From positions 1-64,000 of the forward strand of contig JAZGUH010000185.1 of NCBI GenBank assembly GCA_037893225.1: DNA of 64,000 bases. The letters are read 5' to 3'. Numbering within the stretch: the stretch's first letter is position 1; each line of letters starts with the position of its first letter. The translations under genes and the position numbers were made by a program. The DNA comes from Hippasteria phrygiana (lineage: Eukaryota > Echinodermata > Asteroidea > Valvatida > Goniasteridae). The notes below the pieces were generated by a model. It saw nothing but the letters and a program-made list of their open reading frames with translations, was not told where the DNA came from and did no database searches. Shown here one piece after another: positions 55,757 to 64,000 of this stretch.

Positions 55757-56748
55757 GCTAGGTTTACATTATGTTCCCGGCGGCCACGGCAGTCACGTTT
55801 CAGGCCACCGTGGACAAAACGGGATAGACGTGAGACAACGCGGGGGGACGGGATGGGCAAACGTGACAGGCCGTGATTGCCGTGGATGCCGGGCCAGATT
55901 TTTAAACTGTCAAAAAATTTGCCACGGCAGTCACGGTGCGGATGAGAAACCTAGTAGGCCGTAGTAAAACGGGGTGAACGCAATAAAACGTGACAGTACG
56001 TAATATGCCGTAACAAAACTTGGAGGCGGTCCGTAGTGGGACGGGAAGCATGTGTATTATTTGGCATCTTACGGTCCTTTCAAGTTTTGTCACGTTCTGC
56101 CGCGTTTAGTGCGCGTTTTGTCACGGTTGCTTCACGGTTGCTGCGCGATTTGTCACGGTTCTCACGGCAAGCTAGGGTGTATGGTAGCCGTTTCGTCGCG
56201 TTCAATCACGGCGCGTCCCGGCGTGTGACGGTTTACGGGCCCGGCGCGATACGGCGCGTTGCGTTCTACTACGGTCTGACACGGCGCGCGCGGTCTGGGA
56301 GGGATACAATGATTGCTATTGCTTGGGAGGCCTTCTTTTTATACTGTGGGCACAAACGTGCTCCAAAGCTGCCCGGCGTCCACGTTTCATCCGCAGAAAG
56401 CCTTGACAGAACGTGAAAAACGTGTCAGACCTTGATCACAACGTGAGAAACGTGAGGGACCCCATTAGAACGTTACGGGCCGGGTGGGAACGTACTGGCA
56501 TCCGTGGTAGACCGCGGGCCGAACCGTACTGCGCCTTTGAGCCTCCGGGACTCATCAGCCCCTCTCCCCCCCCCCCCCCCCCCCTCTCCCCTCTCACGGC
56601 CCGTCACGGATACCGTGATAGACCGTGAGAAAACTTAGCAGGACCTTAACAAAACTTGAATACGGAGACAAAATTGCCAAAATCCCACGGCGCACTCTTT
56701 TTCCCCTTAAATTAAAAATATCCCAAAGATATCACAGTAAAGAAAAAT

Positions 56749-56815
56749 GGGTACAGGTGGATTCAAACGAGGGACCTTTAGATCCATAGCACCTCCCACT
56801 ATCCACGAGACCAGT
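56749..56815 (-). repeat. tRNA-derived SINE-like sequence
   Basis: Minus strand: TGGTCTCGTGGATAGTGG (A-box-like), GGATCTAAAGGTCC (anticodon-arm-like, TCT at the anticodon position) and CGTTTGAATCC (B-box). The pattern resembles tRNA-Arg(TCT), with decayed pairing. Confidence 0.55.
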
Positions 56816-57642
56816 ATGTAGCAGCTCGACAACAGCCGTTCTTTAAATTTTTTGTTTATTTAACTAGCTGTGACGTTCCGTTCTATTATAAGGAATAAAC
56901 ATTCTTTCTCATAAAAACTAATGAATTATTCATGAACATTTTGTTAGAGGTGCATATAGGGCAAATAATTCTCCATTGTGAACTACAGAAAACACTTCGG
57001 TTGGTCGCAACCTACCAAAGGTATGAGGGCGCCCTTGAGCAACTACTTCCTGTTTCACTTTTTTTTTCAGCGGAGTGTCCGATCTTTCTCTTCTGCAATC
57101 TTTGATATAACTTTCTTCCACTAAACTTTCCACAACCTGTCCTGCGGCCGGGTGTGATACCAGAGATCCATGGCAGCAGCAGTAGCATCAAACCCGGTGG
57201 AATGTTACGTGCAACCGAGCCACCAATGTAAGCTCGCGCACCGCGCATGTTCAAAATTGCATAATTCATGTCCAGTATGACCTCTGCAGTAAAATACTGA
57301 CGTAGGCATAAATTATGATAAGTGCCATTCCTCCCGACCGGATGTACATGTACGTGTACTTGCTGCACTGGCGCTACCGGCCGAGTGCATGCCTGGTACG
57401 GTAGTGGCCATTCAGAACGACGTGCGTCACACATCATGAATAAACATACCTGTGACGTGTTGTTTTACCGGGTCAGATGTCCCAATCGTGTGGTTGTTTT
57501 CCGGGTCAAGTGTCGCGATCGCCCGCGCGCTTTGCACCCATGGCGGCAACTCGGTACCCGTGGAGGCTGCTATTTGCCACTTTCGACGAGGCTGAGAATG
57601 TTAGGAAATCATTCCACTAATAATAGAGAAGGCCCTATCAGT

Positions 57643-57717
57643 TGCTGCATGAATGACTACTGTGCATTTTGGGTGAGTGTTTGGTTGATATATTCAGGGA
57701 AACGGAAGATATCGGCG
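57643..57717. repeat. dispersed repeat segment, copy 2
   Basis: Reverse complement of 5541-5613, containing GGTGAGTGTTTGG and AGGGAAACGGAAGATATCGG. Confidence 0.7.
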
Positions 57718-57934
57718 CTCAAAACAAAAACTGCTGTGATTGAACCATGGAGGAAGAAAACACATTCCTCCATGTGTGAACCTAGCCTAAGGCTTAACGT
57801 TAGGCATGGACATGAATAAATAAATGTAAGTCCTTCCGGCGATTGTGTGGTGTAGGGCCCTGTTCCCTTAAAATCCACTTTTAGGTTATTGTAATTGCCA
57901 ATCTAGTTAGCGACATTACAAACCAACAGGGGAA

Positions 57935-58013
57935 AGAACTCAACCCACACCAACTCGGACCCACACCAACTCGACACACCAACTCGAACCCAACGATGAC
58001 CAACTCGGACCCA
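57935..58013. repeat. short tandem repeat, 16-22 bp
   Basis: About four imperfect units of CCACACCAACTCGGAC. A complementary GGGTCCGAGTTG occurs at 58154. Confidence 0.7.
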
Positions 58014-58363
58014 TCGTGCAAATTACTTTTATTCATTCTTTCATTTTTTTAAATTTCCAAATCTCCAAATCTTATTCAGTTATGTTATGAATAGCAATTG
58101 CTTTTACACACGGTAGGCTAATTTACAAATCCTCAAGCCGGATAGTTGGTTTTGGGTCCGAGTTGACCTGATCCCAAATTTTAAAGCTAGGCATGAGGAT
58201 GAAGTAGGCCTTGAGGCTATAGTATCAGTCTCCACGACGTGTTGCTGATTTTCGCGCACCCACAACGAATTTCACTCACGTGAACAAAATAAATACATAG
58301 AGCATGTAGAGCCTTTAACTCTACTGCTATTTTCCCAGAAATAAGTCCAAGCCAAATATAGAC

Positions 58364-59612
58364 TGACGTCCCCCATCCCCAGTAGACTGACATCTCCCAT
58401 CCCCAGTAGACTGACGTCCCCAGTAGACTGACGTCCCCAGTAGACTGACGTCCCCAGTAGACTGACGTCCCCAGTAGACTGACGTCCCCAGTAGACTGAC
58501 GTCCCCCGTAGACTGACGTCCCCAGTAGACTGACATCCCCCATCCCCGGCAGACTGACGTCCCCCATCCCCGGCAGACTGACGTCCCCCATCCCCGGTAG
58601 ACTGACGTTCCCAGTAGACTGACGTCCCCAGTAGACTGATGTCCCCAGTAGACTGACGTCCCCAGTAGACTGACATCCCCAGTAGACTGACATCCCCAGT
58701 AGACTGACATCCCCCATCCCCGGCAGACTGACGTCCCCCATCCCCGGCAGACTGACGTCCCCCATCCCCGGCAGACTGACGTCCCCCATCCCCGGCAGAC
58801 TGACGTCCCCCATCCCCGGTAGACTGACGTCCCCCATCCCCGGTAGACTGACGTCCCCCATCCCCGGTAGACTGACGTCCCCCATCCCCGGTAGACTGAC
58901 GTCCCCCATCCCCGGTAGACTGACGTCCCCCATCCCCGGTAGACTGACATTCCCCATCCCCGGTAGACTGATGTCCCCCACATCCCCGGTAGACTGACAT
59001 TCCCCATCCCCGGTAGACTGATGTCCCCCACATCCCCGGTAGACTGACGTCCCCCATCCCCGGTAGACTGATGTCCCCCATCCCCGGTAGACTGACGTCC
59101 CCCATCCCCGGTAGACTGACGTCCCCCATCCCCGGTAGACTGACGTCCCCCATCCCCGGTAGACTGACGTCCCCCATCCCCGGTAGACTGACATCCCCAG
59201 TAGACTGACGTCCCCCATCCCCAGTAGACTGACATCCCCAGTAGACTGACATTCCCAGTCGACTGACGTCCCCCATCCCCAGTAGACTGACGTCCCCCAT
59301 CCCCAGTAGACTGACGTCCCCCATCCCCAGTAGACTAACATCCCCCCAGTAGACTGACATCCCCCCAGTAGACTGACATCCCCCCAGTAGACTGACATCC
59401 CCCCAGTAGACTGACATCCCCCAGTAGACTGACACCCCCCCCCCCAGTAGACTGACACCCCCCCCAGTAGACTGACACCCCCCCCCCCCCCCCCCAGTAG
59501 ACTGACACGACCCAGTAGACTGACCCCCCCCCCCCCCCAGTAGACTGACATCCCCAGTAGACTGACATCCCCCCGGTAGAATGACATCCTCCCGGTAGAC
59601 TGACATCCTCCC
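58364..59612. repeat. 1.25 kb minisatellite (17 bp and 24 bp units)
   Basis: Units CCAGTAGACTGACGTCC (17 bp) and CCCCGGTAGACTGACGTCCCCCAT (given here only as 24 bp with core GTAGACTGACGTCC) alternate in blocks. C-rich variants lie at the right end (59430-59540). All three minus frames stay open because the 24 bp units preserve frame. Confidence 0.95.
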
Positions 59613-59943
59613 TTGAATGACAACCAAATGTTTCCACTTGTTAGTACTTGCAAAGTTATTTATATATATATATTTTTTTCTTACAGAATGCTCTGGCTTT
59701 GACGAGGGGAGTGCGAACCCTGGCCATTATAAACAGGAATGTTCCTGCTCAATCCAACGCAGTCCAACAGGTCATAAAAAAATTACTTGCCTTCTAAATC
59801 CAACAAAATCCAACTGTGGCATATTTTTCCGTTGTCTGCTGAATCGAACAGGATTGTAACACTACATGTATGATTCGTCAAACATTCCACAAGGGAAACT
59901 GACTAGGTAAATTTGAATACATTTTCAAAGTGAACAAAGAAAC
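59613..59943. other. no gene supported
   Basis: A (TA)n run at 59660-59671 is followed by unremarkable sequence. Confidence 0.4.
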
Positions 59944-60016
59944 TGGCAGGAGCGGGATTCGAACCTGCGACCTCCGGAATACCGTACCGGCACTCTACCA
60001 ACTGAGCTATGTTGCC
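59944..60016 (-). tRNA. tRNA-like sequence (pseudo-tRNA or SINE head)
   Basis: On the minus strand, 73 bases begin GGCAACATAGCTCAGTTGGT. A good D arm (GCTCAGTTGGTAGAGT), an anticodon-arm region CCGGTACGGTATTCCGG and a T arm (GCAGGTTCGAATCCCGC) follow, then an acceptor CCTGCC. The acceptor has two mismatches, the T stem one and the anticodon stem one. Base 33 is C instead of U, with GGT at the anticodon position. This argues for a tRNA-derived SINE or pseudogene. Confidence 0.6.
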
Positions 60017-60124
60017 CTATGTTGGCGATCTCCCAAATTGTCAATATCTTTGTTCTGGTGGGCGCTAGTCAGAGACCGTGATGACGTCATCTTAAAGGTG
60101 CACATAGTACATATGTAGATCATT

Positions 60125-60766
60125 TCGTCACCGTTTTCACGAAAAGAGACACATGTCAAAAATGAAAAAAAAATGTATTTCCATTTTTTTCTCACTATTT
60201 TGCTTTAAAACACTGTACTTAACCATGTTGACATGCTTCTGTAAGAAAAACATTAATTTCCAAATTACAATAATGATGCAAGGGGCAGGCATCTCGATAA
60301 TTGCATTTTGCGTTTTCACGAAGAGACGCGAACATGACTGCCCCTTGAACGCGTATTGCACGGAAAGGCGTAAAAGTACATGTTTTTCAACTGAGATTTT
60401 CGTTTTTACGCAGAGACACACATCTTTATTACATTCTCAGCTGCGCATCCGTAAACACGCGCGCCCCTTCCATATAGAAAAACACATTGATCAGAAAGGG
60501 CTTCAATGTAGGGAAGTTTTCACGAAGAGACACGCATCTTTATTAATTAATTTAGGCTAATTAACCACCGTGTTAATTATAATTACTGGGTTCACGTGAA
60601 AATTCACCTCTCATAGAATCATGTGAAGGTTTCCCTGCTGCACAAAGTATTGTTACAAAGTAGTATTTTTTTGCAGTTTTAAAATAGGAGAAACTCCACT
60701 TGCGATTATCTCGAAAACGCCTTTTCTTCAAAATCCACGTGTGGCTCTTCGTGAAAACGGTGACGA
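60125..60766. mobile_element. 0.64 kb TIR element with TTTTCACGAAGAGAC repeats
   Basis: The ends TCGTCACCGTTTTCACGAA and its complement are inverted repeats of about 27 bp. TTTTCACGAAGAGACRC recurs at 60312 and 60518, with a variant at 60401. ORFs in it are short. Confidence 0.75.
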
Positions 60767-61680
60767 TTTCTTCCCTGTGTATAGTACCAAATGTTAAGTG
60801 CCTTCCTGTTAAATGCATACCACCTGCTGGCATTTGTTGTTTAACCCTTTCATAAAGCTTTATTTAACCTGAAACAAAAGCACCTTTTTAAATAAGTAAT
60901 TGTCAAAAATTCAATAGTGAGACTGCTCATTTCCTGAATTACTTAAACTTGCCAAGTGCAGCATTTTCCTAAATTAATTTGGAGAAGACCATGTTATTAC
61001 ATATATAGCCCAGATGTGCCAATGTGCCACCCTCCTAACTTTAAGAATTGGTTTATTTCACATTATTCCAGTTATTAAACAGTTTGACGGACCAGAGAGA
61101 ATGAAAAACTGACTTTTATTCATTTTCAGTATAACTGTAAAAATACATTCCTTGTGCAGTTATAAATTAATTGATGACAGCCACGGAACTGATAGTTTTT
61201 AAAGAGTTGTTATAGCCAGGTTATTAAATGAGCACACTTTGTTAATAATGTACATTTTTTGTGAACTATTTATTATTGATACCAATAAAAGGGATGCCTT
61301 AATTTGAAAATACAGATATGTAACGATGTTTTCAATCATTTATGCAATAATATAAAAGGGACACAGATTAAAAAATAAAAAAATATGTTGCCTAATGTTT
61401 AAAGGGAATCACATAAATATTTGAAAGAATAAACGGAAAACACACATCCCCAGTATTTTTTCGTAAGACCCAATGCCCCCCAAACCCCCGAATTGTCAAA
61501 TGCTTTGAGAATGTGGTACATTTCTCTTATGGGGTAGGGTAGAATTCAAAGGCAGACTATGAAAGTCTCCGATAGCAAGTCACCCACCTCCCCCCCCATT
61601 TGTTGAAGGCCAATTTTATTTTTTTAAAGGATTGGTTTGGGTAAAGTTGTAGTATACAATAATGTTATTTCGTTCGGTTA
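60767..61680. other. no gene supported
   Basis: AT-rich, with a C-run at 61587. No coding feature. Confidence 0.4.
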
Positions 61681-61758
61681 AGGGGCGAATTAGAACGAAA
61701 TTAAGTTCTCAATGAGAATATCACTCCGCTTCGCGGAGGTGTTAGGTGTGAGGAGGTT

Positions 61759-61769
61759 AATGTATAAAA
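61759..61769 (+). promoter_or_regulatory. TATA-box-like sequence upstream of gag
   Basis: TGTATAAAAGG lies 90 bases upstream of the gag ATG, in the leader of the DIRS-type element. Position and sequence fit a TATA box. Not otherwise supported. Confidence 0.4.
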
Positions 61770-61851
61770 GGGAGGGAGTAAAGGAATTAATTCATCTGCG
61801 CACCGACAGGCAACTGAGAACGATTAAACTTTTACGCACATTCCATCCACT

Positions 61852-62583
61852 ATGGACGGGCATTCAAGCGAGCCCGCTCGGACAACGCCCGAGCAACTAC
61901 TGCATGTCTTCCAAACGACAACTGCAGACCTACAGCGTACATTTAGAGATTCTTGTGCCGTTCTTAGAAACGAGCTAGTACAGCATCAAACAGAATCAAG
62001 GGACGCCATGAACTCTCAAATCAAGGAAAGTGTCAGCCGGAAGTGGAAAAAGGAAGGCAACAAGAAACAGTTTCAGTTCAACTCCGAAACACTCGATATG
62101 CTCAACGAGGCACTAGAAGCCAAGAAGGGGGGTCATACTTCCGCATCCGATTCACACATAGAAGAAGCAATCAAAAAGCTATCTGGACGTCAGAAACTAA
62201 TACGTATGGCAGACTCTAGCGAAGCAGGCTGGCAGACGGTCGCAGAGTATGAAACCAATGAACTAGCGTCCGATTCTGAAGATGAAAGGCGCATAAACCG
62301 GGCAGAGGCCAGAGCTGTCAGGAAACTGAAACGAAACAAAACTCTCAAGGGTAGTAGTCGTTTCCGTCCGTATACGAGTAGCTCTTTTCGTCCCTACATC
62401 ACCAGCTCTAATGCCCCCTCCATTACTGTTAGACCAAGACAGGATACCAGATCAGGCTCATGCTTTGCTTGCGGATCAAGCGGCCATTGGAGAAGGGAGT
62501 GCCCATTCGTCCAACCAGGCAGGAGCTCCGCCCCCTCCACTTCAACTCACATCACTTCAGCAAGAGATGCCAGAACGACCTAG
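61852..62583 (+). CDS. retrotransposon gag-like protein with zinc knuckle
   Basis: An intact 243-residue frame from ATG (61852). The N-terminus is helical and polar (LLHVFQTTTADLQRTFRD, VSRKWKKEGNKKQFQFN), followed by a basic RAEARAVRKLKRNKT stretch. Near residues 202-215 is a CCHC knuckle, CFACGSSGHWRREC (C-x2-C-x4-H-x4-C). The tail is Ser/Thr/Pro rich. Such gag-like ORF1 proteins bind the element RNA. The pol frame overlaps its 3' end in another frame, suggesting translational frameshifting or independent initiation. The reading frame is intact although pol is broken. Confidence 0.8.
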   Translation: MDGHSSEPARTTPEQLLHVFQTTTADLQRTFRDSCAVLRNELVQHQTESRDAMNSQIKESVSRKWKKEGNKKQFQFNSETLDMLNEALEAKKGGHTSASDSHIEEAIKKLSGRQKLIRMADSSEAGWQTVAEYETNELASDSEDERRINRAEARAVRKLKRNKTLKGSSRFRPYTSSSFRPYITSSNAPSITVRPRQDTRSGSCFACGSSGHWRRECPFVQPGRSSAPSTSTHITSARDARTT

Positions 62584-64000
62584 TTGTTCAACAACTACTC
62601 ACCAGAGCCAGGTCCAGAAAGCGGATACGTTTCAAGATAAGTATATTGCAGAAATTGTTCATGATTACTATGAGTGGGAACAAGGAGACGGGGGAAAACT
62701 AGTCAAAGGTAGACTAAAACAACATGGCTCATTTCTGAACTAGCATTGTTCAAACAAATTTGTTTTGGATATAATCAAACATGGGTATAAAATTCCATTC
62801 CATTCCTTACCAAAACCCTCCCAGACCGGTAATAACAGGTCTGCAAAGAAAATTGGGTCATTTGTATCGGATGCTATCCTTCAGTTATTACAGGAGGGAC
62901 GCATACAAGAGTGTACCTCTAAGCCAATCGTTGTCAACCCCTTATCAGTATCCACCCACTCTAGCGGGAGGAAACGGCTCATATTAGACTTGTGCAAAGT
63001 AAATCTACACGTATGGAAAGAAAAAGTTAAATATGAAGACCTCAAAACGGCACGGTTGTACTTGGACAGTCACAAATATATGTTCTCTTTTGATCTGAAA
63101 AGCGGATATCATCACATTGAAATTTTCACGAACACACCGAATTTCTGGGGTTTGCTTGGACCTTCGGCTCCTATATCAAATATTTCAAATTTCTTGTATT
63201 ACCATTCGGTCTTGGTTCTGCACCGTACATATTCACAAAGATAATGAGAGTCCTGGTCAAAAAATGGCGCTCTGAAGGGAAAGAAATTATCCTGTATTTG
63301 GATGACGGTTTGGGTATCGGAAACTCAAGGTCTGAAACAGAATCTCATGCTCGAGCAGTGCACAAAGATTTGAACGAAGCAGGATTCATTATAAATCAAG
63401 AAAAATCTAATTGGGATCCTCTACAAAAATGTACATGGTTGGGCTTTGTACTAGATACGGGCAAAGGAGTAATTGGCCCAGTACAGTCTAAACTTATTAG
63501 GATTAAAGAAGAAACCACACACATCATGGCAAAGCGTACTGTACATGTTAGATCTTTGGCAAGCTTAGTTGGTCAGATTATTGCTATGACACCGGCATTA
63601 GGCAACGTAACAAGGCTTATGACCAGAGTAATAACTGATATTCAAGCAGCTCCCTCTTGGCAACACTATGTAAACATTAATGTAGACGCAAAGAGAGAAC
63701 TCGAGTTCTGGATAGATAGCATAGCAAATCTCAAGCCAGTTCCTATGAAAACCGATTTCACTTACAACAAAGTAGTTTATTCAGATGCAAGCGGTGTAGG
63801 TGCAGGCGGATACATAGTAGAGGTTAACAGTGCAGTGTCACATGGAGCTTGGGACGAGGTACAACAAACAAAAAGTTCCACATGGCGAGAACTTAAAGCA
63901 GTTGAAATCGTGCTGAATAGTTTTCTCTCATTTCTTGCTGGTACGAACGTTAAATGGTTCACAGACAACCAAAATGTAGTCCGTATTATTGAGGTTGGTA
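62584..64000 (+). pseudogene. DIRS-type reverse transcriptase-RNase H (pol), broken, partial
   Basis: The frame holds YKIPFHSLP, NRSAKKIGSFV, PIVVNPLSVSTHSSGRKRLI and FSFDLKSGYHHIEIF. A TAG (62741) stands where W is usual just before this, and a 1 bp loss at about 63135 shifts the frame. The second frame reads LPFGLGSAPYIFTKIM, IILYLDDGLGIG (catalytic DD), VRSLASLVGQI, then the RNase H start VVYSDASGVGAGGYIV, SSTWRELKAVE and WFTDNQNVV. It stays open to the window end. These motifs are those of DIRS/Ngaro RT-RH rather than Ty3 or LINE. Reverse transcription would be cytoplasmic or nuclear; this copy is inactive. Confidence 0.85.

Larger units (their letters stand above)
55757..57786. mobile_element. 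possible 2 kb TIR element carrying a tRNA-derived piece
   Basis: The ends GCTAGGTTTACAT and GTGTGAACCTAGC are 13 bp inverted repeats with about one mismatch. The left 900 bp is rich in CACGG / CCGTG units in both orientations. The interior includes a tRNA-like segment, the dispersed repeat at 57264-57380 and the repeat segment 57643-57717. The boundaries are suggestive only; the interior may be several nested elements. Confidence 0.4.
61681..64000 (+). mobile_element. DIRS-type retrotransposon, 5' part (continues past window)
   Basis: A leader with a TGTATAAAAGG box (about 61759) and a hairpin CTCCGCttcGCGGAG (61724) precedes gag and RT-RNase H ORFs. The RT/RH type points to tyrosine-recombinase retrotransposons, but the recombinase lies outside. 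The left boundary is uncertain. Confidence 0.7.

Noticed and set aside
56930..57437. Minus ORFs of 67 and 141 codons, one with ESLVEESYIKDCRRE
   Set aside because: A GTAGGT donor-like site exists, but no acceptor, family or partner exon is visible, and the region is repeat-derived.
58217..59653. Minus-strand ORFs of 478, 451 and 302 codons
   Set aside because: They are three frames of one minisatellite; the peptides are pure repeats (MGDVSLPG, QSTGDGGR).
59944..60016. Functional tRNA-Thr gene
   Set aside because: Four stem mismatches and C at position 33; kept only as tRNA-like.

Overview
The window is nuclear DNA of an intron-bearing, repeat-rich animal. The mix of mobile elements fits a marine invertebrate: Penelope-like elements with GIY-YIG endonucleases, a CR1/L2-type LINE with a 2A-like peptide motif and PHD finger, DIRS-type retrotransposons, THAP/P-type transposon remains, many short foldback elements and long poly-G/poly-C tracts. 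Echinoderm, hemichordate, cephalochordate, cnidarian or mollusc are all possible and the sequence does not decide between them. There is no sign of bacterial gene organisation.

The best host gene is at the left edge on the minus strand. Four exons (2751-2847, 1771-1847, 809-981, 31-165) have matching splice phases and encode the PLP-binding barrel of an ornithine decarboxylase-family protein. The gene continues left beyond the window. Its N-terminal exon was not found. Its introns hold at least three short inverted-repeat elements.

From 4 to 17 kb there is a 2.6 kb foldback element (3982-6581), a candidate terminal exon (7858-8106), a 0.7 kb terminal-inverted-repeat (TIR) element, a THAP-domain exon (10435-10704) convergent with a degraded SAP-domain gene (11316-11884), a large hairpin (13374-13705), a TA-flanked element (14433-14608) and a DIRS-like RT fragment (17209-17446). 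From 17.7 to 30 kb there is a 3' Penelope fragment, a P-type THAP transposon remnant with a small TTAA-flanked element nested in one terminus (20639-21739), a long-TIR element (22143-23599) and a duplicated block (23238-24045 / 29129-29914).

From 30 to 39 kb there are tandem arrays (20, 21 and 12 bp units) and three composite repeats in which modules A, B and C occur in all pairwise joins around the same short sequence. From 39 to 47 kb lie two LINE remnants; the first carries the 2A-like motif, PHD finger and APE endonuclease, and the second keeps the C-terminus and 3' end with a short element inserted. From 48.6 to 53 kb a degraded Penelope-like element faces a second 3' fragment head to head and is split by a 1.2 kb TIR element. 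Four Penelope 3' regions hold what looks like a decayed hammerhead ribozyme. From 55 to 60 kb there are TIR elements, two tRNA-derived sequences and a 1.25 kb minisatellite. The right edge (61.7-64 kb) is the start of a DIRS-type retrotransposon: gag with a zinc knuckle, then RT-RNase H broken by one stop and one frameshift.

Most of the sequence is therefore mobile-element debris around few host exons. No long ORF other than transposon ORFs could be supported as a protein gene, and several of the longest ORFs are artefacts of tandem repeats.
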